In this document: one piece after another, positions 41,771 to 50,966 of the stretch
Layout: each line of letters opens with the position of its first letter
How positions within the stretch are numbered: position 1 is the first letter of the stretch
Assembly: GCF_040219215.1 (NCBI RefSeq)
Contig: NZ_JAVJSX010000032.1
Span: 124,001-188,000, forward strand
DNA from: Thalassobaculum_A sp040219215
Lineage (GTDB): Bacteria > Pseudomonadota > Alphaproteobacteria > Thalassobaculales > Thalassobaculaceae
Length of the DNA stretch: 64,000 bases
Reading direction: 5' to 3'
Made by a program: the position numbers and the translations under genes
Notes under the pieces: model-generated
Databases searched by the model: none
Told to the model about the DNA's origin: nothing
The model's input: the letters and a program-made list of their open reading frames with translations, nothing else

Positions 41771-42725
41771 GGATGTCCGAGGTTCGTGCCATGAATCCGC
41801 TGCGCGTGGTGTCGCCGACGAGTTGCAGGTCGTTGGAACCAAGCTTCTGGAAATGCTCTACCAGGTCCGGCGAGCGTCGCACGAACCACGTGTAGTCATC
41901 CTCCAGGGTCTCGACCACCGGAACCTTGAGCGACTCCGGCCGTCCAGGCGTGCCGACCACCAATCCATCAGCATCGAACTCGATGTACGATTCATCGCAA
42001 CGCCCGGGCGACCACCGGCCGCGCAGCGACGGTGCCACGCCCCGATATGTGACGACCTGGCCCGTCGTCTCCGGTTTGACCTCGTCGGCGCTGGATGTGG
42101 CGGTCGCGTCGCCGCTCGTCATCCCGCCGGTCAACTCCTGGAAAGTCGAAACCAGCGGGCGGATCTGCGGCAGGTCGAACGCGATGCCCAGCGCCAGAAT
42201 GGCGGCGCCCGTCAGCATCAACGCGATCAGAACAGTACCGATGACGAAGAAAACCTGTCCGCTGCGTCGGCGAGCCGGGCGGAAGCTCGGCGGTGGGCCG
42301 ACCGGTACATCGTCGTCGAGCGGGTCATCGTCGTCCCTTGCCGCCATCGCACGCGGTGACCAGATCCGGGTCTCGGTTGCATCGCCATCGTCACTCGCCC
42401 GATGGATCGCATCGGCGAAGTCCTGCCCGCCGGGAACCGGAGCGGGTTCGTCATCGAGACCGGTTCCGAATCCGGCATCATCGTCGTCATGCTCGGAGAG
42501 GGCCAACTCGATGGCCGTCCGGTCGACGAAGAAGATCTGGGTGAACTCCCAGTCCTCAGACGACTCGTTGTAGGTGCCCGCGAGCACCCGCACCTCGGCG
42601 TCGTCTCGGGCATCGAACTCGCGCACCAGCGAGGAGACAAGCACCGACACGGACTGCGCCCGCTCGAGCGTGTCCCAGACACCGTCGATCTTCTTCTGGA
42701 GGAAGTAGACTTCGAAACGCCTCAT
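41754..42725 (-). CDS. Single-pass membrane protein of unknown function
   Basis: Protein of 323 residues that I cannot assign. A soluble N-terminal part (MRRFEVYFLQKKIDGVWDTL, about 1-85) is followed by an acidic linker rich in Asp and Pro, one membrane segment at about residues 160-185 (VFFVIGTVLIALMLTGAAIL), and a C-terminal domain with two Cys (GRWSPGRCDESYIEFD; terminal Cys). Orientation is probably N-in, with the tail in the periplasm. It lies 12 bases downstream of a cyclic-di-GMP enzyme gene and is likely cotranscribed with it. Confidence 0.75.
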   Translation of the reverse strand: MRRFEVYFLQKKIDGVWDTLERAQSVSVLVSSLVREFDARDDAEVRVLAGTYNESSEDWEFTQIFFVDRTAIELALSEHDDDDAGFGTGLDDEPAPVPGGQDFADAIHRASDDGDATETRIWSPRAMAARDDDDPLDDDVPVGPPPSFRPARRRSGQVFFVIGTVLIALMLTGAAILALGIAFDLPQIRPLVSTFQELTGGMTSGDATATSSADEVKPETTGQVVTYRGVAPSLRGRWSPGRCDESYIEFDADGLVVGTPGRPESLKVPVVETLEDDYTWFVRRSPDLVEHFQKLGSNDLQLVGDTTRSGFMARTSDILTRCP

Positions 42726-42737
42726 GCGACAGCAATC

Positions 42738-45227
42738 CTACCAGACCCGGTTTTCGGCGAGAAGGTGCCGAACGCTGTCGGCGGTCAACGGTCGCGAGAA
42801 CAGGAAGCCCTGGGCATAGCCGCACCCGATGGCGCGAAGCTGGGCCAATTGCTCGGGCGTTTCCACACCCTCCGCGATGACATCAAGGCGCAGATTCTGC
42901 GCCAGAACGGCAATTGTTCTCACGATTTCAAGGTTATGTCGGTTTCTGCCCATGTCTTGGACGAAGGATTTGTCAATTTTCAGCGTATCGATCGGGAATT
43001 TATGCAGATAGCTCAAGGAGCTGTAGCCAGTTCCAAAGTCATCAACGCAGACTTTAATGTGCAACTCTTTGAGATGTCGCAGCATCTGGGCGGAGCGTTG
43101 AGCGTTTTCCATGAGCGCGCTCTCGGTAATCTCCAGTTTGAGGAAGCTGGCGTCCAGCCCCGTTCCGTCCAGGCTGCTCGTAACCATCTTGACCAGATCA
43201 AGTTGGGTGAACTGGCGCCCGGACAGGTTGACGCTGATCTCGAACGGACCCTGTTCCGGAAACTCCTTGTTCCACTCGACCATCTGGGCGCAGGCATTGC
43301 GCAACACCCACTGCCCGAGTTCCACGATCATGCCGGTCTCTTCAGCGATCGGGATGAATTCGGACGGCGGGATGTCTCCGCGCTCCTTGTGCCGCCACCG
43401 TGACAACGCCTCGAAGCCTCGGATGCGGCCGTCCGCCAGCGAGACGATCGGTTGGAAGTTCAGGATCATCTCGTTGCGGTCGAGCGCCCGGCGCAGATCG
43501 GTCTCGACGTCGAGAGGAGTGACGGTGGTGCCGCGCATCGCCGGGTCGAAGGCGACCGAGCGGGCCTTGCCCAGCTCCTTGGCGCGGTACATGGCGAGTT
43601 CGGAGTCGCGCAGGATGTCCTCGGGCCGGACGTAGTTGTCGGTGGAGTGCGCGATGCCCATCGACGCGGTCGTGAACACTTCCTTTCCGCCGAGGACGAA
43701 CGGGGTCGACAGAGCCTTCTGGAGCATCTCCGACAGCGCGGTTCCTTCGTCCTTGTCGTGCACATCCTCCAGCATGATCGCAAACTCGTCGCCGCCCAGC
43801 CGGGCGACGGTGTCGCCAAACTTCAAATTCTGTTCGAGGCGTCGAGCAGCAGCGATGATCAGATCATCGCCGTGAACATGACCGAGACTCTCGTTCACGA
43901 CCTTGAAGCGATCCAGGTCAAGATAGATCACCGCGAACTGGGCCGATTGCGATCGACGCTGGCGGGCAAGCGCCTGGCGGACCCGCTCCAGGAACAGGGT
44001 GCGGTTGGCGAGCCCGGTCAGGCTGTCATGAAGGGCGTCGTGGATCGCCTGTTCTTCGGCCCGCTTGCGCTCGGTGATGTCGGTCATCGACCCGGCAATG
44101 CGGTAGGCGTTGTTCTCGTCGTCGCGCACGGCGAGGCCGCGGACCAGCATCCAGCGGTAAGTGTCGTCGAAGTGGCGAACCCGATGCTCGCTTTCGAAGT
44201 TCGTGGCCGTGCCGTTGAGATGCGCATCGATCTGGGCAGAGACGCGCTGGACGTCTTCGGGGTGGATGCGGCTGAACCACTCTTCCGCGCCGTCCTCGAT
44301 CTCATCGGTGGCGTAGCCGAGCATCTGCTTCCAGCGATCGGAGAAGAAGATCCGGTTGCTGCCGAGGTTCCAGTCCCACAAGCCGTCGTTCGCGCCGGCC
44401 GCGGCGAGCGCGTATCGTTCCTCGCTCTCACGCAACGCGTTCTCGGCCTGGCCGCGCTCGGTCACGTCGCTATAGGTCGCAACCAGCCCGCCGTCGGCGA
44501 GCGGCCGTATCCGTACTTCGAGCAACTTGCCGCGGGTATCCAGGCGCTCGTAGATCGATGCCTTGGCCGATGTCGCCATGGCATAGGTCTGATCGACCAC
44601 TTCGCCGGTGTTCCCGGGGCCGAGGTCGCCGCGCTTGGCCAGGAACCGAATGATATCGATCATCGGAGTGCCGACCTGGGCGTAGGCAGGCGGCAGGTCC
44701 AGAAGCTCGAAGAACCGGGCGTTCCAGGTGATCAGACGATAGTCCCGATCGAATGCGCACAACCCCTGGCTGATGTTTTCCAGAGTGCTGCGCAGCAGGG
44801 ATGTGTAGCGCGCCGCATCGTCGCTGTGGTGTTTCTCGTCGGTGATGTCGCGGGTGATGACCACGCGCCCGCCATCGGGCATCGCTCGGTCTTCGGTGCG
44901 AGCCCAGCGTCCGTTCGGTTGCCGAGCCTCCAGGAACGCCAGCGGCAGGGCGTGCTGACGCAGGCGATCCGCGAGCCAGCCATCGGCATCATCGATGTAG
45001 CCGTGCTCTTTCAGCGTGTTCGCGCTGAGCTGAACGATGTCGTGGAACCGCAGACCACGGACCAGCCGGCCCTCAAGCTGCGGAAACATCCGCGATGCAG
45101 CTGCGTTGAACGCCACCAGACGGTCGCTGGCATCGAAGACCAGGAAGGAATCGGAGATCGCATCGATGGCCGATTGTAAGGCGGCGTCAACGGTCGCCGA
45201 CTCGGCCAGCGGAACCGCGGAACTCAT
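42738..45227 (-). CDS. PAS-GGDEF-EAL cyclic-di-GMP turnover protein
   Basis: Cytoplasmic signalling protein of 829 residues without membrane segments. Three PAS-like sensor domains (about 15-130, 140-260, 265-390) precede a GGDEF domain with intact RLGGDEFAIM near residue 478 and an EAL domain with GFEALSRW near 603, EISVNLSGRQF, LEITESALME and DDFGTGYSSL. Both catalytic sites look intact. The inhibitory site before GGDEF reads KFGD rather than RxxD, so product feedback may be weak. ATG 45227 is preferred over 45269 because GGAG lies seven bases upstream. Confidence 0.92.
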   Translation of the reverse strand: MSSAVPLAESATVDAALQSAIDAISDSFLVFDASDRLVAFNAAASRMFPQLEGRLVRGLRFHDIVQLSANTLKEHGYIDDADGWLADRLRQHALPLAFLEARQPNGRWARTEDRAMPDGGRVVITRDITDEKHHSDDAARYTSLLRSTLENISQGLCAFDRDYRLITWNARFFELLDLPPAYAQVGTPMIDIIRFLAKRGDLGPGNTGEVVDQTYAMATSAKASIYERLDTRGKLLEVRIRPLADGGLVATYSDVTERGQAENALRESEERYALAAAGANDGLWDWNLGSNRIFFSDRWKQMLGYATDEIEDGAEEWFSRIHPEDVQRVSAQIDAHLNGTATNFESEHRVRHFDDTYRWMLVRGLAVRDDENNAYRIAGSMTDITERKRAEEQAIHDALHDSLTGLANRTLFLERVRQALARQRRSQSAQFAVIYLDLDRFKVVNESLGHVHGDDLIIAAARRLEQNLKFGDTVARLGGDEFAIMLEDVHDKDEGTALSEMLQKALSTPFVLGGKEVFTTASMGIAHSTDNYVRPEDILRDSELAMYRAKELGKARSVAFDPAMRGTTVTPLDVETDLRRALDRNEMILNFQPIVSLADGRIRGFEALSRWRHKERGDIPPSEFIPIAEETGMIVELGQWVLRNACAQMVEWNKEFPEQGPFEISVNLSGRQFTQLDLVKMVTSSLDGTGLDASFLKLEITESALMENAQRSAQMLRHLKELHIKVCVDDFGTGYSSLSYLHKFPIDTLKIDKSFVQDMGRNRHNLEIVRTIAVLAQNLRLDVIAEGVETPEQLAQLRAIGCGYAQGFLFSRPLTADSVRHLLAENRVW

Positions 45228-45376
45228 CACGCGCTCCAGCGCGTCTTGCGAACCGCGTCGTACCAGCATTGGACGATTGGGCTGCTAGATGCATTCAAGC
45301 TTGGCACGTCCCCGACAAACACTCGTCAATAAAACACGTATCGAATTGCAACGTTATCAGAGGGAGGCCGGAGCCG

Positions 45377-46066
45377 CTACCGTTGCGCCTGCGCCGAATT
45401 GTCCACGATCGGCGGGCTGTCGGCGCCAAGCACGGCGATGCCGCGTCGGCGGCGATACAGCCGCCAGAGCAACAGGGCGGCGGCCGATCGCTCCGGCTTC
45501 CACGCCTCGGTCAGTCGCTCGGCAACGTCGAGATCGGGGCGCTCCGGCAGGTCGAGCGCCATCCGCACGCCCTCGCGCAACGCCAGATCGCCGATCGGAA
45601 ACACATCGGGATCGCCGAGTGCGAACATCCGGTAGATCTCCGCGGTCCACCGACCGATGCCCGGCAGCGCCATCAGCCGGGACGACACCTCCTCGCCCGG
45701 CAGCGCCTCCAACCCCTCCGGATCGAGCGTTCCGTCCAGCACGGAGTCGGCCAGGGCGCGTCCGTAGCGCATCTTGGCGCGTGAGAAACCGACACGGCCG
45801 AGCGCCTCGTCGTCGAGCGAGTTGAAGCCGCTCACGGTGTCGCCGGAGGCTTCGACCAGTCGGGCCCAGATCGCGGCCGCCGAGGCGGTCGATACCTGCT
45901 GGCCGACCATGATCCGCAGCAGCGATGCGAATCCCGGCTCCAGGATCCGTGGTTCGGGTGGGCCGACCTCGCGCAAGACGGCCGCAATGGCCGGATGCGC
46001 TCCGCTCAATCGCTCCAGGCTTTCGGTCAGGGCGCTCTGACGACGTGCGGTGCGATCGCTGGTCAT
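45377..46066 (-). CDS. DNA-3-methyladenine glycosylase II-like (HhH-GPD, AlkA family)
   Basis: Base-excision glycosylase of 229 residues that removes alkylated purines. The helix-hairpin-helix LPGIGRWTAEIY near residues 133-144 is followed by FPIGDLALREG, where Asp is the catalytic residue, the arrangement of AlkA and its yeast homologue MAG. The N-terminal extension of E. coli AlkA is absent. The ATG overlaps the stop codon of the upstream deacetylase gene by four bases, so the two are translated together. Confidence 0.9.
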   Translation of the reverse strand: MTSDRTARRQSALTESLERLSGAHPAIAAVLREVGPPEPRILEPGFASLLRIMVGQQVSTASAAAIWARLVEASGDTVSGFNSLDDEALGRVGFSRAKMRYGRALADSVLDGTLDPEGLEALPGEEVSSRLMALPGIGRWTAEIYRMFALGDPDVFPIGDLALREGVRMALDLPERPDLDVAERLTEAWKPERSAAALLLWRLYRRRRGIAVLGADSPPIVDNSAQAQR

Positions 46067-46917
46067 GCCGGTTGCGAACGTGGCGGCCCGACGATCTGCG
46101 CCGCCTCGCGCGCGGCTTCGGCCATGGTCAGGAATACCGCGCCGGCTTCCATCAGGTGGTCGACCAATGCCGCCATCGCTTTCATGCGGTGACCGCGACC
46201 CGAGACGAACGGGTGGAAGGTGTAGGTGATGACGCCCCAGTCCTGGGTTTCACGCATGTAGTCGAAGTCGGCGACCCAGTTGTCGACAACACTGCGCCAA
46301 TGCGCGAGGCCGGGGTTGAGAGCGCCGTTCGACATCGTCGACCATTCGAAATGCGGGTAGTCGTCGAGGGACCAGCTCACCGGCATCTCGATCAGCGGAG
46401 TCTCCGCGCCGAACGTTGCCGGCTCCAGCAGTGACGCGGTGTCGCCAAGACGCGGCCGATAGGGGCGGTAGTCGTGGCCCATCAGGCTCGAATCGTATTC
46501 GAAGCCATGTTCCATCAGCAGCGGCAGGGTGTGCGGCGACAGGTCCCAGGATGGCGACCGGTAGCCGACCGGCGCCGTGCCGGTGATGCCGCGGATCGAC
46601 GCGATGCCGCGGATCAGCTCCTCTGTCTCCTCGTCGAGCGACAGGTCGTTCGGCCGGCGGTGGGTCCAGCCGTGATGGGCGATCTCGTGACCGGCCTCGA
46701 CCAGCGGCGTCACGGCGCCCGGAAAGCTCTCGATGGTATGCCCGGGCACGAAGAAGGTTGCCGGTATGTGCCGATCGGCCAGCAACAGATGGATCCGTTC
46801 GACCCCGACCAGCCCGAACTCGCCCCGCGACAGCGCGGTCGGGCTGACCATTCCCTTGGCGATCGGCAGGGACAGGGCGTCGAAATCATAGGTCAGGCAG
46901 GCGATGTGGCGGGGCAT
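46063..46917 (-). CDS. Polysaccharide deacetylase (NodB-homology) family protein
   Basis: Carbohydrate-esterase-4-like hydrolase of 284 residues. The first motif is CLTYDFDALS near the N-terminus, with the catalytic and metal-binding Asp residues, and EIAHHGWTHRRP near residue 82 supplies the two metal His; GYRSPSWDLSPHTLPLL is the third motif. There is no signal peptide, so it acts in the cytoplasm, as do PgdA- and PuuE-like members that attack peptidoglycan or allantoin-type amides. ATG 46917 is preceded by GGAGGACC. It overlaps the glycosylase gene downstream. Confidence 0.88.
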   Translation of the reverse strand: MPRHIACLTYDFDALSLPIAKGMVSPTALSRGEFGLVGVERIHLLLADRHIPATFFVPGHTIESFPGAVTPLVEAGHEIAHHGWTHRRPNDLSLDEETEELIRGIASIRGITGTAPVGYRSPSWDLSPHTLPLLMEHGFEYDSSLMGHDYRPYRPRLGDTASLLEPATFGAETPLIEMPVSWSLDDYPHFEWSTMSNGALNPGLAHWRSVVDNWVADFDYMRETQDWGVITYTFHPFVSGRGHRMKAMAALVDHLMEAGAVFLTMAEAAREAAQIVGPPRSQPA

Positions 46918-46988
46918 GGCAGGGGTCCTCCGGGTCGGGAGGCTAGCGTGGTGCATGGGCGCGGAACAAGCCGGGCGGCTTGAATGCT

Positions 46989-48005
46989 CTATGCCGCCAG
47001 CCAGCTCTTCCGCTCGCCGGCGAACTGCGCGCCCGGATTGCCGTGGACGGTGGTGCGCCACATCCGGCGACGGTGGGTGTCGGCGTCGAACCACGTGGCG
47101 GAATGGATGGTTGAGCGGTTGTCGTAGATCACCAGGTCGCCGCGGTCCCAGTCATGGGCGTAGGCGAACCGCGGACTGGTGTAGTGCGACATCAACTCGT
47201 ACAGCAGCCGGGCGCCGTCACCGTCCGGACCTGGCTGCATGCCGACGAACGGCCCGTCGACCCAATCCATCTGCCCGGATTCGCACAGATACAGGGCGGG
47301 TTCGCCGGTCACCGGATGGATCCGAACCACCGGCTGGCGCTGGGGCGCCTCACGCGGGGTCAGGGGATCCGGGGCCTTGCCGGCGCGGGCTGCCTGTTCC
47401 GAGCGGCCCCGGCCGGGTTGTGCGTGGATGCCTTCCAGGTTCGCGATGCGCTCCTTCATGGCCGGGGGCAGCGCGGCGTAGGCGCCGATGCCGTCGGCGT
47501 ACAGGGTCTGGCCCTGGCCTTTCGGCGTCGGCAGGTCGGCGTAGAACAGCGAGATGTCCGGCGGCGGCCGGCGATAGCTCTGGTCGGTGTGCCAGCCGCG
47601 CCGGTGCGGGAACTGGACCGGAAGCTGGCCGTCGGCGGTCAGCGGCGGATCGGGCCGTTCTGGTACCCGCGGCGTGGCCGGCGGGACGTTGGACACAACC
47701 AGGATCTCCGGGAGGTCGGGATGGATGTTGTTCCGGGAGGTGACGGTTTGCCGATAGTCCTCGACCTCAGGGCCGAACAACCGGCTGAGGCGGACCAGCA
47801 GTCCCGGGTGATCGGAGATCGCCTCCATGTTCTTCAGGACCAGCAAACCGTGGGCATCGTAGAATGCCTTGAGCAAGGCTGTCGGAGTCGCCTCGGCGGC
47901 CGCGATCGCGGCCTCGGTGTCGGCGTTCCCGGGAAACTCGACGATCCCGCCGAAACTGATGCCGGGCAGCGGGTGTATGCGGAACTGCGAGGTGGCGTGA
48001 AGCAC
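46989..48005 (-). CDS. TauD/TfdA-family dioxygenase 2
   Basis: Second 2-oxoglutarate-dependent dioxygenase of the TauD type in the window, 338 residues. HRRGWHTDQSYRRPPPD near residue 120 supplies His and Asp, and DNRSTIHSATWFDADTHRR near the C-terminus supplies the distal His and the Arg for 2-oxoglutarate. It is about 45 residues longer than the enzyme at 6944 and only distantly related to it. It lies 35 bases after a large permease gene and 71 bases before the deacetylase gene on the same strand. Confidence 0.88.
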   Translation of the reverse strand: MLHATSQFRIHPLPGISFGGIVEFPGNADTEAAIAAAEATPTALLKAFYDAHGLLVLKNMEAISDHPGLLVRLSRLFGPEVEDYRQTVTSRNNIHPDLPEILVVSNVPPATPRVPERPDPPLTADGQLPVQFPHRRGWHTDQSYRRPPPDISLFYADLPTPKGQGQTLYADGIGAYAALPPAMKERIANLEGIHAQPGRGRSEQAARAGKAPDPLTPREAPQRQPVVRIHPVTGEPALYLCESGQMDWVDGPFVGMQPGPDGDGARLLYELMSHYTSPRFAYAHDWDRGDLVIYDNRSTIHSATWFDADTHRRRMWRTTVHGNPGAQFAGERKSWLAA

Positions 48006-48040
48006 GTTCTCTGCTCCGGGCTGGTGGGGAGTTTGCGGCT

Positions 48041-50356
48041 CTATTCGGGCTTTGCGTCGGATTCCACAGCGTCATCCGAACCGTCGTCCTCTGCTTCGTC
48101 CTGCTCCTTGTCGGGATCGGCGCCGAGGTCGACATCCTGTGCCGCCATGACCAGGACGGCAATCGGCAGGCTGGGCAGCAGGTCGGTGACTTCCTCGCCG
48201 GTCGGACCATAGAAGCGCGGTCCCCGGATGGCGAAGGGGAGAAAGACCAGGGAGGAGTCGCCGGAATGTCGGGTGATGTCGTCGGCTGTGACATCGCTGA
48301 CGATGACCTCGGCGTCGATCCGATAGTCCTCCAGGGTCGCCGTCAGGCGTTCGGTCAGATCCTCGTCGTCCTCTTCATGTGCCGGGCGAGCCAGAACCCG
48401 GATCCTGGCGTCCTTCCAGCCTTCACTGCGCGTCACGAGATGAGCGAGCAGCAGCATCAACTCTCCGGTCTTGCTGGGACGCCACCAGACGTCGATCGTC
48501 CTGTCCTTGGCATCGGCGGTGTCGAGCGTCTGCCATTCGTTTGCATCGGCGTCGAGGATGATCAGGTTGCAGCCGATGCCGAACGCCGTGCGGAGGTTCC
48601 GGCTGAATCGCTCCGCGCCCAGTGGCGTCATCAGGGACGACGTGCCCGTCGACCAGTTGGCAATGACCGTGTTGGCCCGTACCGGTCCGATCCCGGCGGA
48701 CTGCACCACCGCGGAGATCGTCTGGTCGACGTCCCCGCCGGCAACGACCAGTGGAAACGCGGTGAATGGCCCTTCCTTGATGTCGGCGGTGAGGTCTTCC
48801 AGTGCGGTTGCGCGATGCTTGCGCGCTTCGATGCCTTCACCTTCCAGCACGCGGACAACCGTGGTCAGGCCGCTGCGGCCTTCGATCCAGCTGGAGAACT
48901 GCAGCAGGCGATGGCGGCGCTGAGAGGAGTCCGAGAACACCAAGAGTTGCGGCCGCCAATCGCGCGGATGCTCCTCGGCCGCTGCCGCGGCAAGCAGGTG
49001 GCGCCGTGCTTCCTGGAGGTGGTGCGAACGCCGGCTATCGGCCCAGCGGGCCGGTGCGGCCCGCAGTTCAAGATACTGATAGATCCCGAACAGGATGGCT
49101 GCCGCCGCCACACCCGCGGCAATGTCGATCGCCAGCATGGCGCCGAGGCAGACTACCGCCCCGGCCAACCCGACAAACGGGTGATACAGACGGAATGTCG
49201 GGCGGAAGTACGGGCTCTGCGCGCGCGCCTCGTAGTACGTCGCGTAGTTCAGCAGGCCGTAGGAGATCAGGAAGAACATCGAGACGACGGAGGCGATCAG
49301 GTTGAGGTCGCCCAGCAGCACCACTCCCGTGGCGATCGCGGCGGTCAGCAGCACCGCCCGGCGCGGGTTGTCGGACGGCCCGCTGCCGTGCGCGAACGGC
49401 TTCACGATCGGCAGAACGCCGTCCTTTGCCAGCGACTGCAGGATCCGCGGTGCGCCCATGAACGACGCCAGGGCCGACGACAGGGTGGCGGCGATCACGC
49501 CGGCGTCGATGATCGGCCCGAACACGGCGATGCGCTTCATGGCCAGGTAGTCGGTTTGCAGAATCGATCCCGGCACGGTCCCGGCAAGCAGGAAAGCGCA
49601 GCCGAAATACACCGCGATCGACAGGGCGACGGCGGAAAACACACCGGTCGGAATGCTGCGCGACGGATTGGCGAGATCCCCGGACATGCTGACGCCCTGA
49701 GTGAAGCCCGTAACCGCCGGAAAGAAGATCGCGAAGGCAACGCCGAACGACAGGCCGTCGACCGGATAGCTCCAGTTGGAAACCAGCAGATCGGTGTTCC
49801 AGGCGCCGAGCCCTCCGACCGTGAACAGCACCAGGGCTGCAATGATGGTTGCCATGACCGCATACTGGAACCGGGTCGCCCAGTCGGCGCCGAGCCACGC
49901 CAGGATGCCGAGGCCGAGCACGGCGGTGCCAGCCAGCATCCGCACCAGCATCGGGTCGGATCCAGGGATCAGGCCGGCCGTTACCTCGGCAAAACCGATG
50001 CAGTAGAAGCCGACCGAGATGGCCTGGGCCAGGAACAGCACCAGGCCGATTGCACCGCCGAACCCCAAACCGAGCGTGCGTGAGATCAGGTAGTAGTCGC
50101 CGCCGGCCTTGACCCGGAGGTTGGTGGAGATGGCCGCGACCGAGAACGAGGTCAGGATCGAAATCGCGTTGGCTATGGCGATGATGATCAGTGCACGCTC
50201 CAGCCCGGAGCCGCCGATCACGTAGCCGAGCCGCAGGAACAGGACGATGCCCAGGATCGTCAGGATGCTGGGTGTGAACACCCCGGCAAAAGTACCGAGG
50301 CCCTGGCCGGTTTTCGGATCGTCCGCCGTGGAGGCCGCGTCACCGTTGGTCGACAT
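48041..50356 (-). CDS. Amino acid/cation-chloride cotransporter-like permease (SLC12 type)
   Basis: Membrane protein of 771 residues. The first 430 residues form about twelve segments of the APC fold, beginning TFAGVFTPSILTILGIVLFLR, the signature of eukaryotic Na-K-Cl and K-Cl cotransporters. A cytoplasmic tail of 340 residues resembles the SLC12 C-terminal domain (WWRPSKTGELMLLLAHLVTR; RVLARPAHEEDDEDLTERL). It likely moves cations with chloride or amino acids; bacterial members are poorly studied. The 3' part ends in an acidic tail. A TauD-type gene follows, possibly in the same transcript. Confidence 0.86.
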   Translation of the reverse strand: MSTNGDAASTADDPKTGQGLGTFAGVFTPSILTILGIVLFLRLGYVIGGSGLERALIIIAIANAISILTSFSVAAISTNLRVKAGGDYYLISRTLGLGFGGAIGLVLFLAQAISVGFYCIGFAEVTAGLIPGSDPMLVRMLAGTAVLGLGILAWLGADWATRFQYAVMATIIAALVLFTVGGLGAWNTDLLVSNWSYPVDGLSFGVAFAIFFPAVTGFTQGVSMSGDLANPSRSIPTGVFSAVALSIAVYFGCAFLLAGTVPGSILQTDYLAMKRIAVFGPIIDAGVIAATLSSALASFMGAPRILQSLAKDGVLPIVKPFAHGSGPSDNPRRAVLLTAAIATGVVLLGDLNLIASVVSMFFLISYGLLNYATYYEARAQSPYFRPTFRLYHPFVGLAGAVVCLGAMLAIDIAAGVAAAAILFGIYQYLELRAAPARWADSRRSHHLQEARRHLLAAAAAEEHPRDWRPQLLVFSDSSQRRHRLLQFSSWIEGRSGLTTVVRVLEGEGIEARKHRATALEDLTADIKEGPFTAFPLVVAGGDVDQTISAVVQSAGIGPVRANTVIANWSTGTSSLMTPLGAERFSRNLRTAFGIGCNLIILDADANEWQTLDTADAKDRTIDVWWRPSKTGELMLLLAHLVTRSEGWKDARIRVLARPAHEEDDEDLTERLTATLEDYRIDAEVIVSDVTADDITRHSGDSSLVFLPFAIRGPRFYGPTGEEVTDLLPSLPIAVLVMAAQDVDLGADPDKEQDEAEDDGSDDAVESDAKPE

Positions 50357-50510
50357 CGTGATCTTTCCGCCGGGAACTGGCCGTTGGAGGCGGGCACGCC
50401 GCCGGGTGCGAACGGCTCCCAGATTGCCACAGATTCACGCGGGCTTCGCGTACTGGATTCGACCGTCGGCGCTCCCTTGCCGGAGCGTCCGTGGCGGCTA
50501 TGCTCGCTCC

Positions 50511-50963
50511 ATGACGAACGCCCCAGAGACTTCGATCGAAGGCATCCGCCACGCCCAGACCGCACTGACGGTGCGCACGCCCGGGCGCGGTTTCACGGAG
50601 CTGACGGCAGAGATCGAGACGTTCGTGCGTGGCTCCGGCATGGCCACCGGCCTGCTGACGGTGTTCGTGCGGCACACCTCGGCGTCGCTGCTGATCCAGG
50701 AGAACGCCGATCCGGATGTCCGGGTCGACCTGGAGCGGTTCCTGTCCCGTCTGGCGCCGGACGATCCGCGGCAATACATACACACGGCGGAGGGACCGGA
50801 CGACATGCCGGCGCATATCCGCTCGGCGGTCACGCAGACCTCGCTGTCGATACCTGTCGCTGCCGGCCGTACGGTGCTCGGTACGTGGCAGGGTGTGTAT
50901 CTTCTCGAACACCGGACGGCGCCGCACCGGCGCGAGGTCGTCCTACACCTGATCGGAGCCTGA
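50511..50963 (+). CDS. yjbQ: YjbQ family protein (UPF0047, secondary thiamine-phosphate synthase)
   Basis: Protein of 150 residues of the YjbQ/UPF0047 family. The conserved FVRHTSASLLIQENADPDV near residues 52-70 and GTWQGVYLLEHRTAPHRREV near the C-terminus are diagnostic; the conserved His and Asp/Glu are likely metal or active-site residues. Some members have weak thiamine-phosphate synthase activity, which is of interest beside the TPP-regulated thiM of this window, although the two genes are 15 kb apart. It starts 154 bases from a divergent permease gene and precedes an amidase by three bases. Confidence 0.92.
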   Translation: MTNAPETSIEGIRHAQTALTVRTPGRGFTELTAEIETFVRGSGMATGLLTVFVRHTSASLLIQENADPDVRVDLERFLSRLAPDDPRQYIHTAEGPDDMPAHIRSAVTQTSLSIPVAAGRTVLGTWQGVYLLEHRTAPHRREVVLHLIGA

Positions 50964-50966
50964 GAC

